DNA of 64,000 bases from Zhouia amylolytica (GTDB lineage: Bacteria; Bacteroidota; Bacteroidia; Flavobacteriales; Flavobacteriaceae). Both the position numbers and the translations under genes were made by a program. Shown piece by piece: positions 25,711 to 33,871 of the stretch. The stretch spans positions 299,341-363,340 of the forward strand of contig NZ_FPAG01000002.1 in NCBI RefSeq assembly GCF_900116365.1. Reading direction: 5' to 3'. The notes beneath the pieces are model-generated. The model was not told the origin of the DNA. It searched no databases and saw nothing but the letters and a program-made list of their open reading frames with translations. Positions within the stretch are counted from its first letter, which is position 1. Every line of letters starts with the position of its first letter.

Positions 25711-28110
25711 ATGAGTAAAGAACCTGTTTATTTAGACGATCAGTTCGAAGACGATATCCATTTAAGAGACCTGGTAGAAAAATACCTGCGTCATTGGAAA
25801 TGGTTTGCTATGGGTGTATTTGTATCTGTAGTGGTGGCTTTCTTTTACTTAAAATATGCGACCCCAGTGTTCCGTACAGAGGCCAGTATTGTAATCAAAG
25901 AAGAAGATAAAGGCGGCATGGGCTCCCAATTATCAGCGCTCCAGGATATAGGTGTTTTAGGCGGTATGGGAGGTGCCAGCGTAGAGAATGAGATTGAGAT
26001 CATGAAGTCGAAACGCTTGCTGCAAAAAGTAGTAGAAGAGTTAGGTCTTAATGTGAGTTATTATGTGGAAGATGGTATTAAGACGAATGAGGTTTATAAC
26101 AATATCCCTTTCTATGTTAAGGTGTTGAGATATAATGATCAGGTAAACCTGGCGGAGGTGATGCCTGAGGAGCCTTATGTGTTCAGCTTGATCAATGATA
26201 AGGAGGTAAATATAGATAATGGAGAACAAGAGCAAACCTACCAGTTAGGTTCTAAAATTATCTTGCCTTTTGCTGAGATCATGGTAGTGCCTAATATTGT
26301 CAAGAAAAAACAATTAATGGTGGAATCGAATCGCTTTTTAGTTAATTTCTCTACCATTGAAGGCGCAGCGATTAGTTTGGAAGAATCGATTCAAGTGAGT
26401 TTGGCAGATAAAAATGCGACAGTGATCAATTTAGCCTTGGAGCATCCATTGAAGCGAAAGGCACAGGATATTCTCAATGAGTTGGTAAACCAGTACAATG
26501 AAGACGCTATTATTGATAACAATCTGGTGTCTAAGAATACCGCTGAGTTTATAGATGAGCGTTTAAAGATTATAGGGAGTGAGTTGGATTCGGTGGAAAC
26601 GGATAAGGTAGCCTTTAAAACTGAAAATAAACTTACTAATATAGAGGCTGAATCGGAGTTATTTTTGGAGAATGTGAATGAAGTTACCAAGCAACACCTG
26701 GAATTGGCTACCCAGATGGAGGTGACAAATACCATGATTGCCTATTTAAAAGAAGGAGATAATTCAAAACTCTTACCGACCAATCTAAGCGGACAAGAAA
26801 GTAAGGGTATGGCAGAGCTCATCAATACCTATAATACCTTGGTGATTGAGCATAATGAAATGCTGAAGAACTCTTCCGAGAAAAACCCGGTAGTTAAGAA
26901 TATTAACAGTCAGATCGATCAGTTACGTTCCACGGTGTTAAATGGCTTGGAAACCCAAAAGACTGGCTTGCGCATTGCGATGAGCGACTTAAGACGTCAG
27001 GAAGCGGTGATGGATAATAAGATTGCCAAAGTTCCAGGTAAGGAAAAGGAATTCCGAGGAATTGAAAGACAGCAGAGTATTAAGGAAGCTCTGTATTTAT
27101 ATTTATTGCAAAAGCGTGAAGAGGCATCCATTAACATGGCAGTAACCGCTCCGAAAGCGAAGATCGTAGACTATGCCAATAGCACCATTAAACCGGTAGC
27201 GCCAAAGAAAATGATTGTGTTGGGTGGAGCCTTCTTAATGGGCCTGTTAATACCGTTCTTGGTGATCTATGTGGGAGATGTGTTGAATAATAAGATCGTA
27301 ACCCGTAAAGATATTGAACGTGCCTTACCTAGCTTACCGATTATTGGAGAGTTGCCAAGTTTAGGAGATAAAGAAGATAAAACGATTGCAGAAGACGATC
27401 GTTCCGTTTTGGCGGAAGCTTTCCGTATCCTTCGTACGAACTTACAATATATGTTTGTGAACCACCACAAGGAAGATGGTGCTAAAACGATTTTGGTAAC
27501 CTCTACCACCAAAGGAGAGGGGAAGTCATTGGTTTCTTCAAACTTAGCGGTAACCTTAGCAGATACCAAAAAGAAGGTAGTCTTGATCGGGGCAGATTTA
27601 CGTAATCCACAGTTAAAGCAGTACATACAGCATAACAAGCGCCAGACCGGCTTGTCGAACTATTTATATAATGAAGATATAGAGCTAGATGAGATCATCA
27701 ATCCATCAGGATTGAAGTCCAATCTAGATATGATATCTTCTGGAAGTATTCCACCAAACCCGGCTGAATTGTTAATGGGTGAAAAAATAGGCGTCTTTTT
27801 TGAAGAATTGAAAAAGCGTTATGACTATGTAGTGATCGACTCAGCACCGCTACTGTTAGTTACCGATACCTTCCTAATTAACAAATATGCAGATGTAACG
27901 GTATATGTAATGCGTTCCGGCTATGCAGAAAGTAAGTTTACTGATTTCGTTGCAGATACCATCAAGCAAAAGAAACTGGATAAAGTAGCCATGGTCTTGA
28001 ATGATGTAAGTATGGCGAACTTCGGTTATGGTAACAAATATGGTTACAACTATGGAGGTGAAAAGGATAGTATGTTAACCAAGATCAAGAAAGTGTTCAT
28101 TAGATCATAA
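25711..28110 (+). CDS. wzc: Wzc-type polysaccharide co-polymerase and tyrosine autokinase
   Basis: A 799-residue fusion of a Wzz chain-length domain and a BY-kinase. The N-terminal cytosolic segment leads into membrane helix 1 (about 32-50). The large periplasmic region has coiled-coil stretches, and helix 2 is near residues 500-520 (IVLGGAFLMGLLIPFLVIYV). The kinase domain has Walker A TTKGEGKS near residue 605, Walker A' VVLIGADLRNP and Walker B YDYVVIDSAP. A Tyr-rich C terminus (NFGYGNKYGYNYGGE) is the autophosphorylation tail that the CpsB-type phosphatase at 20154 would act on. It is in an operon with wza and ends at a clear terminator. Confidence 0.95.
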   Translation: MSKEPVYLDDQFEDDIHLRDLVEKYLRHWKWFAMGVFVSVVVAFFYLKYATPVFRTEASIVIKEEDKGGMGSQLSALQDIGVLGGMGGASVENEIEIMKSKRLLQKVVEELGLNVSYYVEDGIKTNEVYNNIPFYVKVLRYNDQVNLAEVMPEEPYVFSLINDKEVNIDNGEQEQTYQLGSKIILPFAEIMVVPNIVKKKQLMVESNRFLVNFSTIEGAAISLEESIQVSLADKNATVINLALEHPLKRKAQDILNELVNQYNEDAIIDNNLVSKNTAEFIDERLKIIGSELDSVETDKVAFKTENKLTNIEAESELFLENVNEVTKQHLELATQMEVTNTMIAYLKEGDNSKLLPTNLSGQESKGMAELINTYNTLVIEHNEMLKNSSEKNPVVKNINSQIDQLRSTVLNGLETQKTGLRIAMSDLRRQEAVMDNKIAKVPGKEKEFRGIERQQSIKEALYLYLLQKREEASINMAVTAPKAKIVDYANSTIKPVAPKKMIVLGGAFLMGLLIPFLVIYVGDVLNNKIVTRKDIERALPSLPIIGELPSLGDKEDKTIAEDDRSVLAEAFRILRTNLQYMFVNHHKEDGAKTILVTSTTKGEGKSLVSSNLAVTLADTKKKVVLIGADLRNPQLKQYIQHNKRQTGLSNYLYNEDIELDEIINPSGLKSNLDMISSGSIPPNPAELLMGEKIGVFFEELKKRYDYVVIDSAPLLLVTDTFLINKYADVTVYVMRSGYAESKFTDFVADTIKQKKLDKVAMVLNDVSMANFGYGNKYGYNYGGEKDSMLTKIKKVFIRS

Positions 28111-28131
28111 TTGTGATTTAATAATAGACAT

Positions 28132-28156
28132 AAAAGCCTGCTTCTAGCAGGCTTTT
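28132..28156 (+). terminator. Terminator of wza-wzc
   Basis: AAAAGCCTGC (28132-28141) pairs with GCAGGCTTTT (28147-28156), followed by more Ts; 21 bp past the wzc stop. Confidence 0.9.
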
Positions 28157-28313
28157 TTTATTTCTATCTGTCATTTCATACCCGTTGCAGAATTCATTAT
28201 TCTTTGTCATTCCGTACTTGTTACGGAATCCATCTGTAACGGGATCTGAATTAGAGTATGTCATTCCGTACTTGTTGCAGAATCCATTAAAGAAGTGAGT
28301 TAAAATCCTCCCA

Positions 28314-28733
28314 TGTCATTCCGTACTTGTTACGGAATCTATAACAAGAGGAATTAGAATCAGAAAAAAACATACTTATGTCATAAATATATTTAAACGG
28401 CCTACGAAGGTTTTCCATTAAATTGGCGGTAAGATAAACGTAAAATTTTAGGCTGTCTGAGCGTAGCGAGTTCCTAAAATTTAGTGTTCGAACAAACAAT
28501 TTCGGTAAACTTTCGTCAGCCTAGATTTTTTTTGATCCTTTTTTTTATCAATGAAAAAAAAGGATGAATAATAATAATTGATATTAATATTATTATGTCT
28601 TGTTCATTCTTTATCAGGGAACTATTTAACATATCATGAGAACCTATTGAAAAAGTGGAATAGCTGTCGAATAAAAAAATGAATAAAGATTTTTTAGTTT
28701 GATGAGTCATTCCGCATTCATTGCGGAATCCAT
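28314..28733 (+). repeat. Composite repeat E, copy 2 (420 bp)
   Basis: The partner of 23962-24388, in the same orientation and again bounded by A palindromes. It is seven bases shorter internally. The stems AAATTTTAGG/CCTAAAATTT and the T/A-rich hairpin at 28536-28564 are fully preserved, while differences fall outside them or are mild. Confidence 0.9.
28536..28564. repeat. Family F T-rich/A-rich hairpin, copy 2
   Basis: Same arms as copy 1 (TCCTTTTTTTT and AAAAAAAAGGA), within the second E repeat. Confidence 0.7.
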
Positions 28734-28885
28734 TTGAAAAAAAACAAATCATCCTCCATGTCATTCCGTATTTATTACGGAATCCATTCTTGATGGGTAA
28801 CCTATAGAATCACCGTTTAAAAATAGTGCCAAACACCCCCAAAAAAATCCAAGAGAATAGAGAAGAAGAAAAGTAAAATTATACT

Positions 28886-28893
28886 TACTTTTG
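28886..28893 (+). promoter_or_regulatory. -7 promoter element of wzi
   Basis: TACTTTTG matches TAnnTTTG, with a leader of about 80 nt to the wzi ATG. No clear -33. Confidence 0.35.
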
Positions 28894-28980
28894 ATGTCTT
28901 TAAAACAGAAGAGAAATACGGAAGTAGTATATCTTGCGTTGTTTTAATGAAAATAATAATATTCAGCTCAAAAAATACAT

Positions 28981-30327
28981 ATGAACTATAAGTTTCAGTT
29001 AGTTGTACTACTTATAACCCTGCCAATACTATCTAATGCTCAAAACACAGAAATCTCCGGCCGAATAGAACTCGGTGGTTATGCATCGGTTCGTGATTCT
29101 CTTCCTTTCTGGATGGTATCCAATACCTACGGAAGAATGGAACCCGATACAAGAGCAATTGGTTTAGCGGAAGCGAGGGTACAGCATAGACTGGGAGAAC
29201 AATCATTTTTAGAAGCCGGAGGCGGAATATTATTCAATGACGCTGCAGCCCCGGTGTTAAGAGTAGATAGCTGGTATGCCCAATACCAAAACCAATGGTT
29301 TGGGGTGATTGGAGGAAAGAAGCAACGCCCAATGACCTATGGTGGATTATCGACTAGTGGAGAAAGTATTTTGTGGAGTGACAATGCACGGCCAATGCCG
29401 GGAATGTATGCATATACTTCGGAACCGATTGCTTTGGTCCGCTCAAAGAAGTTATTATTCGATGCGTATTGGGGGGAATATTTAATGGATGATGAACGCT
29501 ACGTTGATAACGCGCGGGTACATAGCAAAGGCTTGACTTTTGTTTATCGTTTCAATCCACAGACGGAATTGTCTGTAGGTTTGGAGCATGTAGCACAATG
29601 GGCAGGAACCCATCCGGTGAATGGAGCTTTACCTGCCAGATTTAAGGATTATTTAAAGATCATTACGGGTTCATCCGGTGGAGAGGGAGCTGTAGAAGGG
29701 GATCAAATCAATGCCTTAGGAAATTCTATTGGGTCATACCGAATCCGTTTTAAGAAGCACTACGACAGCTTTAATATGGAGCTGTTTTGGAATAATATCT
29801 TTGAAGACCGTTCCGGACGTGAATTGAATAACTTACCAGACGGCCGTTATGGTATCTATTTAGAAAAAAAGCAACCTATTGGCTTAGTTCATAACGTGCT
29901 GTATGAATACTATTATATGAAAAGCCATAGTGACGGTGCTCCTTTTATGAGTACCGGGGATGATTATTTTAATAATTACGTTTATCTATCAGGGTGGTCG
30001 TATAATCAGCAAACTATTGGCTCTCCTTTATTTTTGACTGGGGGTGACGTGTTTGGAATTGTTAACAATCGTTTCACAGCTCATCATCTCGGGATAGGAG
30101 GTAGTGTAAAACAGTTACCTTACCGCTTGTTGTTGACTTATAGTCGAAATTATGGTTTACGTAGAAGAGGAGAGATCTTACAGGAAGGAAAAAATGTATT
30201 TTCATCCCGTTTTGATTTGAATATCCCGGTCAATTTCGCAGATCTAAAATTCATCATGGCTTCAGATTTCGCTGAAGTTTCCAAACCTAAATTTGCAGTA
30301 GGTCTTCATATGGTGAAACGATTTTAA
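28981..30327 (+). CDS. wzi: Wzi-family capsule assembly outer membrane protein
   Basis: A 448-residue outer membrane beta-barrel of the capsule assembly Wzi family, which helps attach or organise exported polysaccharide at the cell surface. Signal peptide 1-20 (LLITLPILSNAQ). The mature part alternates amphipathic strands with family blocks such as PFWMVSNTYGRMEPDTRA, WYAQYQNQWFGVIGGKKQR and SILWSDNARPMPGM. It ends in the typical outer-membrane aromatic residue (MVKRF). It lies between the wza-wzc operon and the sugar-nucleotide operon, but its own flanks are full of repeats, so it is probably a separate transcript. Confidence 0.88.
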   Translation: MNYKFQLVVLLITLPILSNAQNTEISGRIELGGYASVRDSLPFWMVSNTYGRMEPDTRAIGLAEARVQHRLGEQSFLEAGGGILFNDAAAPVLRVDSWYAQYQNQWFGVIGGKKQRPMTYGGLSTSGESILWSDNARPMPGMYAYTSEPIALVRSKKLLFDAYWGEYLMDDERYVDNARVHSKGLTFVYRFNPQTELSVGLEHVAQWAGTHPVNGALPARFKDYLKIITGSSGGEGAVEGDQINALGNSIGSYRIRFKKHYDSFNMELFWNNIFEDRSGRELNNLPDGRYGIYLEKKQPIGLVHNVLYEYYYMKSHSDGAPFMSTGDDYFNNYVYLSGWSYNQQTIGSPLFLTGGDVFGIVNNRFTAHHLGIGGSVKQLPYRLLLTYSRNYGLRRRGEILQEGKNVFSSRFDLNIPVNFADLKFIMASDFAEVSKPKFAVGLHMVKRF

Positions 30328-30373
30328 GAGATTAACTATCCATGGTGTCCTAAGTAGTCATTCAAGACTTCTC

Positions 30374-30458
30374 TGTCATTCCGCACTTGTTACGGAATCC
30401 ATTGCAGGCGGAAGTTGAGTTTAACCTATTATCATTCCGTATTTATTACGGAATCCAT
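30374..30458 (+). repeat. Family A palindromic repeats, group 4 (two copies)
   Basis: Copies at 30374-30402 and 30430-30458, start to start 56 bp. The first has a C opposite A in the arms (CCGC with ACGG), an unpaired intermediate state. Confidence 0.85.
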
Positions 30459-30507
30459 CAGAGAAGGAACTCGAAATTGACATTCACATGTCCCTAGTGC
30501 TCTTGTG

Positions 30508-30596
30508 TTGAACTTCATTAAAAATTTTAATAGAGGGCCGAGCGTAAAAAATTAGTTCGATGAACTGATTTAGCGAAGGAGCCAGCCGGCGCCAGG
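30508..30596 (+). repeat. Family D' module, copy 1
   Basis: An approximately 90-bp unit repeated at 30821-30910. It contains AAATTAGTTC, three bases, then GAACTGATTT, the same design as the D palindrome but with TTC/GAA in place of TCC/GGA, and the strings GGGCCGAGCG and GGAGCCAGCCGGCGCCAGG. Confidence 0.75.
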
Positions 30597-30639
30597 AAAA
30601 AATGGGTGATAGAAATTAATGCAGGCTAGACTTTTTTTG

Positions 30640-30670
30640 TTACTTTTTTTTGGCAATGCAAAAAAAGTAA
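30640..30670. repeat. Family F T-rich/A-rich hairpin, copy 3
   Basis: TTACTTTTTTT (30640-30650) pairs with AAAAAAAGTAA (30660-30670). It follows GGCTAGACTTTTTTTG, matching the lead-in of copies 1 and 2. Confidence 0.6.
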
Positions 30671-30820
30671 AAGTCATTTAACTCACTAAATATTTTGCCA
30701 CATCCTAAGGCGGGTGTTGTTGATGGAGATCAATCGTAAATCAAAAACCTTCCAACTTCATTACTCAATAACAAGATAGCATCATAACACGAAATTTTGA
30801 TAGACGAAACTATAATATAA

Positions 30821-30910
30821 TGCTGAACTTCATTAAAAATTTTATTAGAGGGCCGAGCGTAAAAAATTAGTTCGGTGAACTAATTTAGCGAAGGAGCCAG
30901 CCGGCGCCAG
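30821..30910 (+). repeat. Family D' module, copy 2
   Basis: Near-identical to 30508-30596 and about 310 bp away. The palindrome AAATTAGTTC/GAACTAATTT (30864-30886) is perfect here. Confidence 0.75.
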
Positions 30911-31001
30911 GGGCAGAATGGCGCCTAAGCGTGGTGAGTTCGGGTGGTTTAGCGACTAAGAAACTAGTGGATCGTCGAAAACCCAAGGCTTGATTTTTTT
31001 G

Positions 31002-31031
31002 GTTCGTTTTTTTATCAAGCAAAAAATGAAC
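31002..31031. repeat. Family F T-rich/A-rich hairpin, copy 4
   Basis: GTTCGTTTTTT (31002-31012) pairs with AAAAAATGAAC (31021-31031) with one G-T pair, again after GGCTTGATTTTTTTG. Confidence 0.6.
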
Positions 31032-31132
31032 AGAAGATAAATGAATGAACAGAAGTTAAAGGAAAACTAAAATCATGCGCTACACTTCAGCAATCAAACC
31101 TAACAGTTCAACCCAATCACCATTATATCTCC

Positions 31133-31180
31133 CTAACCCCATAACCCCATAACATCATAACCCCATAACATCATAACTCC
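31133..31180 (+). repeat. 8-bp tandem repeat
   Basis: Six units of eight bases: CTAACCCC, ATAACCCC, ATAACATC, ATAACCCC, ATAACATC, ATAACTCC. The alternation ATAACCCC/ATAACATC makes it a 16-bp higher-order repeat. It is a candidate slippage site upstream of the polysaccharide operon. Confidence 0.75.
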
Positions 31181-31266
31181 ATCACTCATTAACAATTTAA
31201 CCCCACCTTGTTAATAACACACTATAAATATTACGGTTTCCCCTACAAGATTTCTGAAATATTATG

Positions 31267-31294
31267 TAGTTTTGACGCTGTTTTGAAACAGCGT
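31267..31294 (+). promoter_or_regulatory. -7 promoter element and leader hairpin of polysaccharide operon
   Basis: TAGTTTTG (31267-31274) matches TAnnTTTG. It is followed directly by a 9-bp hairpin, ACGCTGTTT (31275-31283) and AAACAGCGT (31286-31294). The start site would fall near 31281, inside the hairpin, so the inverted repeat may be an operator rather than an RNA stem. The leader is about 120 nt. Confidence 0.4.
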
Positions 31295-31403
31295 TTAAAG
31301 TTAAGTGAGGAGAATGAAGAGGTAGCCGTTGTTTTATTCTTGATAGCTAAGTGGTTTTAGTTATAAAAAATTAATAATTACTCAAAAGGAATAGCTCATT
31401 TTA

Positions 31404-32795
31404 ATGAATCAAAATTTAAATATTACAGTAGTGGGGCTCGGTTATGTAGGGCTTCCGTTAGCAGTTGAATTTGCTAAAAAGTATAAAACAATAGGATTTG
31501 ATATTAATGAGAGGCGTATAAGGGAATTATTGGAAGGTAAGGATTCTACGCTTGAAGTTGAAGATGAAAAACTTCAACAAGTTTTGAGTTGCATTAATAC
31601 AGACCAGGAAGGTCTTTTGCCTACTACCAATATTGATCATATAACAGGCTCTAATATTTATATTATAACTGTTCCAACACCTACTGATAAAAATAACCGT
31701 CCGGTTTTAATGCCTTTAATAAGGGCTTCGGAAACAGTTGGTAAGGTGCTCAAAAAGGGAGATATAGTGGTGTATGAATCTACCGTATATCCTGGAGTAA
31801 CTGAGGATGAATGTGTGCCGATATTAGAAAAAGTAAGTGGTTTAAAGTTTAACCAAGATTTTTATGCAGGTTATTCTCCCGAGCGTATCAACCCTGGAGA
31901 CAAGGAACATACTGTGAGTAATATTTTAAAAGTAACTTCGGGATCTACTCCTGAGGCTGCAGAAGTAATAGATCAATTATATAAATCGGTTATTACTGCG
32001 GGTACATATAAGGCACCCACTATCAAGGTAGCTGAGGCAGCAAAGGTGATAGAAAATAGTCAACGTGATATTAATATTGCATTTGTGAATGAGTTAGCTA
32101 AGATTTTTAACAAATTAGAAATTGATACTAATGAGGTTTTAAAAGCGGCAGCCACCAAATGGAATTTTTTACCCTTTAAGCCAGGTTTGGTAGGAGGGCA
32201 CTGTATTGGTGTAGATCCGTATTATCTAGCACAAAAGGCACAAGAGGTGGGGTATCATCCAGAGATTATTTTAGCCGGACGTAGAATGAATGATTCTATG
32301 GGCGCCTATGTAGGGAGTGAAGTGGTGAAATTGATGTTGCAGAACGATCTAAAGGTGAAAGGTGCTAAGGTTCTTGTGTTAGGAGTGACATTTAAAGAGA
32401 ATTGTCCGGATGTGAGAAATACCAGAGTGGTAGATGTTGTGAAACAATTGGAAGATTTTGGTACAGAGGTAACGATTTATGATCCATGGGCAAATCCTGA
32501 AGAAGTAATGCATGAATATGGATTAAACACAGTTAAATCTCTTAAGGAAATAAATGCTTGTGAGGCTGAGCCTGTCGAAGCCGTAATGGGAAGAAGTTCT
32601 GGGAGTGGGCAAAAAGTATCAGATAAGAATGGAATACAGATTTTAGAATCATATAGTCAAAAATTCGACGCCATAGTTTTAACCGTGGCCCACAAAGAGT
32701 TTTTGGATTTAGATTTAGATGCTTTAAAGAATGATAATGCGGTGGTTTATGATGTAAAAGGCATTATGGGAGATAAAGCATGTGCAAAATTATAG
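31404..32795 (+). CDS. UDP-N-acetyl-hexosamine 6-dehydrogenase (WbpO/TviB-like)
   Basis: A 463-residue NAD-dependent nucleotide-sugar dehydrogenase that oxidises C6 of a UDP-HexNAc to the uronic acid. The NAD fold [17 protein letters not shown] is at residues 10-26, [12 protein letters not shown] follows, and the catalytic Cys lies in [18 protein letters not shown]. The C-terminal domain has [22 protein letters not shown]. Family members are about 425-435 residues; this one has about 27 extra residues from 385 to 411 (Glu/Pro/Gly/Ser-rich), encoded in part by a CTGAGCCTGTCGAAG-type palindrome. With the WbpP-like epimerase next door, the likely product is UDP-GalNAcA. First gene of the long operon. 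Confidence 0.9.
   Translation: MNQNLNITVVGLGYVGLPLAVEFAKKYKTIGFDINERRIRELLEGKDSTLEVEDEKLQQVLSCINTDQEGLLPTTNIDHITGSNIYIITVPTPTDKNNRPVLMPLIRASETVGKVLKKGDIVVYESTVYPGVTEDECVPILEKVSGLKFNQDFYAGYSPERINPGDKEHTVSNILKVTSGSTPEAAEVIDQLYKSVITAGTYKAPTIKVAEAAKVIENSQRDINIAFVNELAKIFNKLEIDTNEVLKAAATKWNFLPFKPGLVGGHCIGVDPYYLAQKAQEVGYHPEIILAGRRMNDSMGAYVGSEVVKLMLQNDLKVKGAKVLVLGVTFKENCPDVRNTRVVDVVKQLEDFGTEVTIYDPWANPEEVMHEYGLNTVKSLKEINACEAEPVEAVMGRSSGSGQKVSDKNGIQILESYSQKFDAIVLTVAHKEFLDLDLDALKNDNAVVYDVKGIMGDKACAKL
32562..32582 (+). repeat. In-gene CTGAGCCTGTCGAAG palindrome
   Basis: A short palindromic repeat (GGCT...AGCC ends around GAGCCTGTCGA) inside the dehydrogenase gene, in frame, coding for about EAEPVEA (residues 387-393). 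It has the same layout as the intergenic A elements (complementary arms around a TTGT-like core), and I recall this string as a common flavobacterial intergenic repeat. Only one copy is in this window. Confidence 0.55.
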
Positions 32796-32866
32796 CATAA
32801 TATTAGTTGGAGTGTTTTTGCAATAGCAAAAATGTAACGAGAACAAATTAGAAGTTGAAAATAAAT

Positions 32867-33865
32867 ATGGATTTGCATAAATTCAAAATACTAAAAGATA
32901 AAAAAGTACTTGTTACCGGAGGTGCTGGGTTTATTGGTAGTAACCTTTGTGAAGTCTTGTTAGAAATAGGTGCTAAAGTTACCTGCCTCGACAATTTTGC
33001 TACAGGTCACCGTCATAATATAGAACCATTTTTAGGGAATGGTAATTTCATGTTAATTGAAGGAGATATACGAAATTTAGAAGTTTGTAATAAGTCATGC
33101 AAGGATGTTGACTTTGTATTGCATCAGGCTGCTTTAGGTTCGGTTCCGAGATCTATTAATGACCCTGTTACTTCAAATGAAGTTAATGTAAGTGGTTTTT
33201 TGAACATGTTAGTGGCTTCAAGAGATGCAGGTGTACAACGTTTTGTGTATGCTGCAAGTAGTTCTACATACGGTGATTCAGAAGCTTTACCAAAAATTGA
33301 GGAAAACATAGGGAAACCGTTGTCGCCTTATGCAATTACCAAATATGTAAACGAGTTATATGCCGAAAATTTTTATAAAACCTATGGTTTGAATACAATT
33401 GGTTTGCGCTATTTTAATGTATTTGGGCGCCGTCAAGATCCCCATGGAGCCTATGCAGCAGTAATACCTTTATTTGTAAAACAATTGATGAACCATGAGA
33501 GTCCGATCATTAATGGGGATGGTACGTATTCCCGTGATTTTACTTACATTGATAATGTGCTTCAAATGAATTTATTGGCTATTACAACGGACAATAAAAA
33601 TGCCATGAATGAGGTTTATAATACAGCAGTTGGAGATAGAACTACACTGTTGGAGTTGACACAATATTTGAAAATATATTTATCTGAATATGATAAAAAA
33701 ATTGCCTCTGTCGAGGTAAAGCACGGTCCAAATAGAATTGGAGATATCCCACATTCCTTGGCGTCTGTTGAAAAAGCCGAAAGGTTAATGGGGTATAGAC
33801 CTTCTCATTTTATTAAAGAAGGTATTAAGGAAGCTGTGAGTTGGTATAAGGATAATTTAAAATAG
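32867..33865 (+). CDS. UDP-N-acetylglucosamine 4-epimerase (WbpP/TviC-like)
   Basis: A 332-residue short-chain dehydrogenase/reductase epimerase. The NAD motif GGAGFIGSNL lies near residue 20, the catalytic Ser/Tyr/Lys are in AASSSTYGD and SPYAITKY, and the WbpP-type stretch GLRYFNVFGRRQDPHGAYAAVIP is well kept. Members interconvert UDP-GlcNAc/UDP-GalNAc or their uronic acids. A TTG at 32855 is in frame; the ATG at 32867 is preferred. It is 71 bp behind the dehydrogenase and six bp before rfbB, so it is one operon. Confidence 0.9.
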   Translation: MDLHKFKILKDKKVLVTGGAGFIGSNLCEVLLEIGAKVTCLDNFATGHRHNIEPFLGNGNFMLIEGDIRNLEVCNKSCKDVDFVLHQAALGSVPRSINDPVTSNEVNVSGFLNMLVASRDAGVQRFVYAASSSTYGDSEALPKIEENIGKPLSPYAITKYVNELYAENFYKTYGLNTIGLRYFNVFGRRQDPHGAYAAVIPLFVKQLMNHESPIINGDGTYSRDFTYIDNVLQMNLLAITTDNKNAMNEVYNTAVGDRTTLLELTQYLKIYLSEYDKKIASVEVKHGPNRIGDIPHSLASVEKAERLMGYRPSHFIKEGIKEAVSWYKDNLK

Positions 33866-33871
33866 TTTGTT

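Larger units (their letters stand above)
28169..28787 (+). repeat. Family A palindromic repeats, group 3
   Basis: Copies at 28169-28197 (degenerate), 28205-28233, 28259-28287, 28314-28342, 28706-28733 and 28759-28787, all in the same orientation. The middle three start 54 and 55 bp apart and the last two 53 bp apart. Spacers are about 25 bp and often end in a CATCCTCC-like string. This 870-bp region between wzc and wzi contains no gene. Confidence 0.85.
30328..31403. other. 1.08-kb repeat-filled intergenic region
   Basis: No gene is visible between wzi and the UDP-sugar dehydrogenase. It contains two A palindromes, two D' modules, two F hairpins, an 8-bp tandem repeat (31133-31180) and the promoter and leader of the downstream operon. 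Confidence 0.7.

Noticed and set aside
28205-28342. Three 29-bp repeats at 54-55 bp intervals look like a short CRISPR array
   Set aside because: The repeats are palindromic, vary in sequence, occur singly or in pairs at four other places, have related rather than unique spacers, and no cas gene is present.
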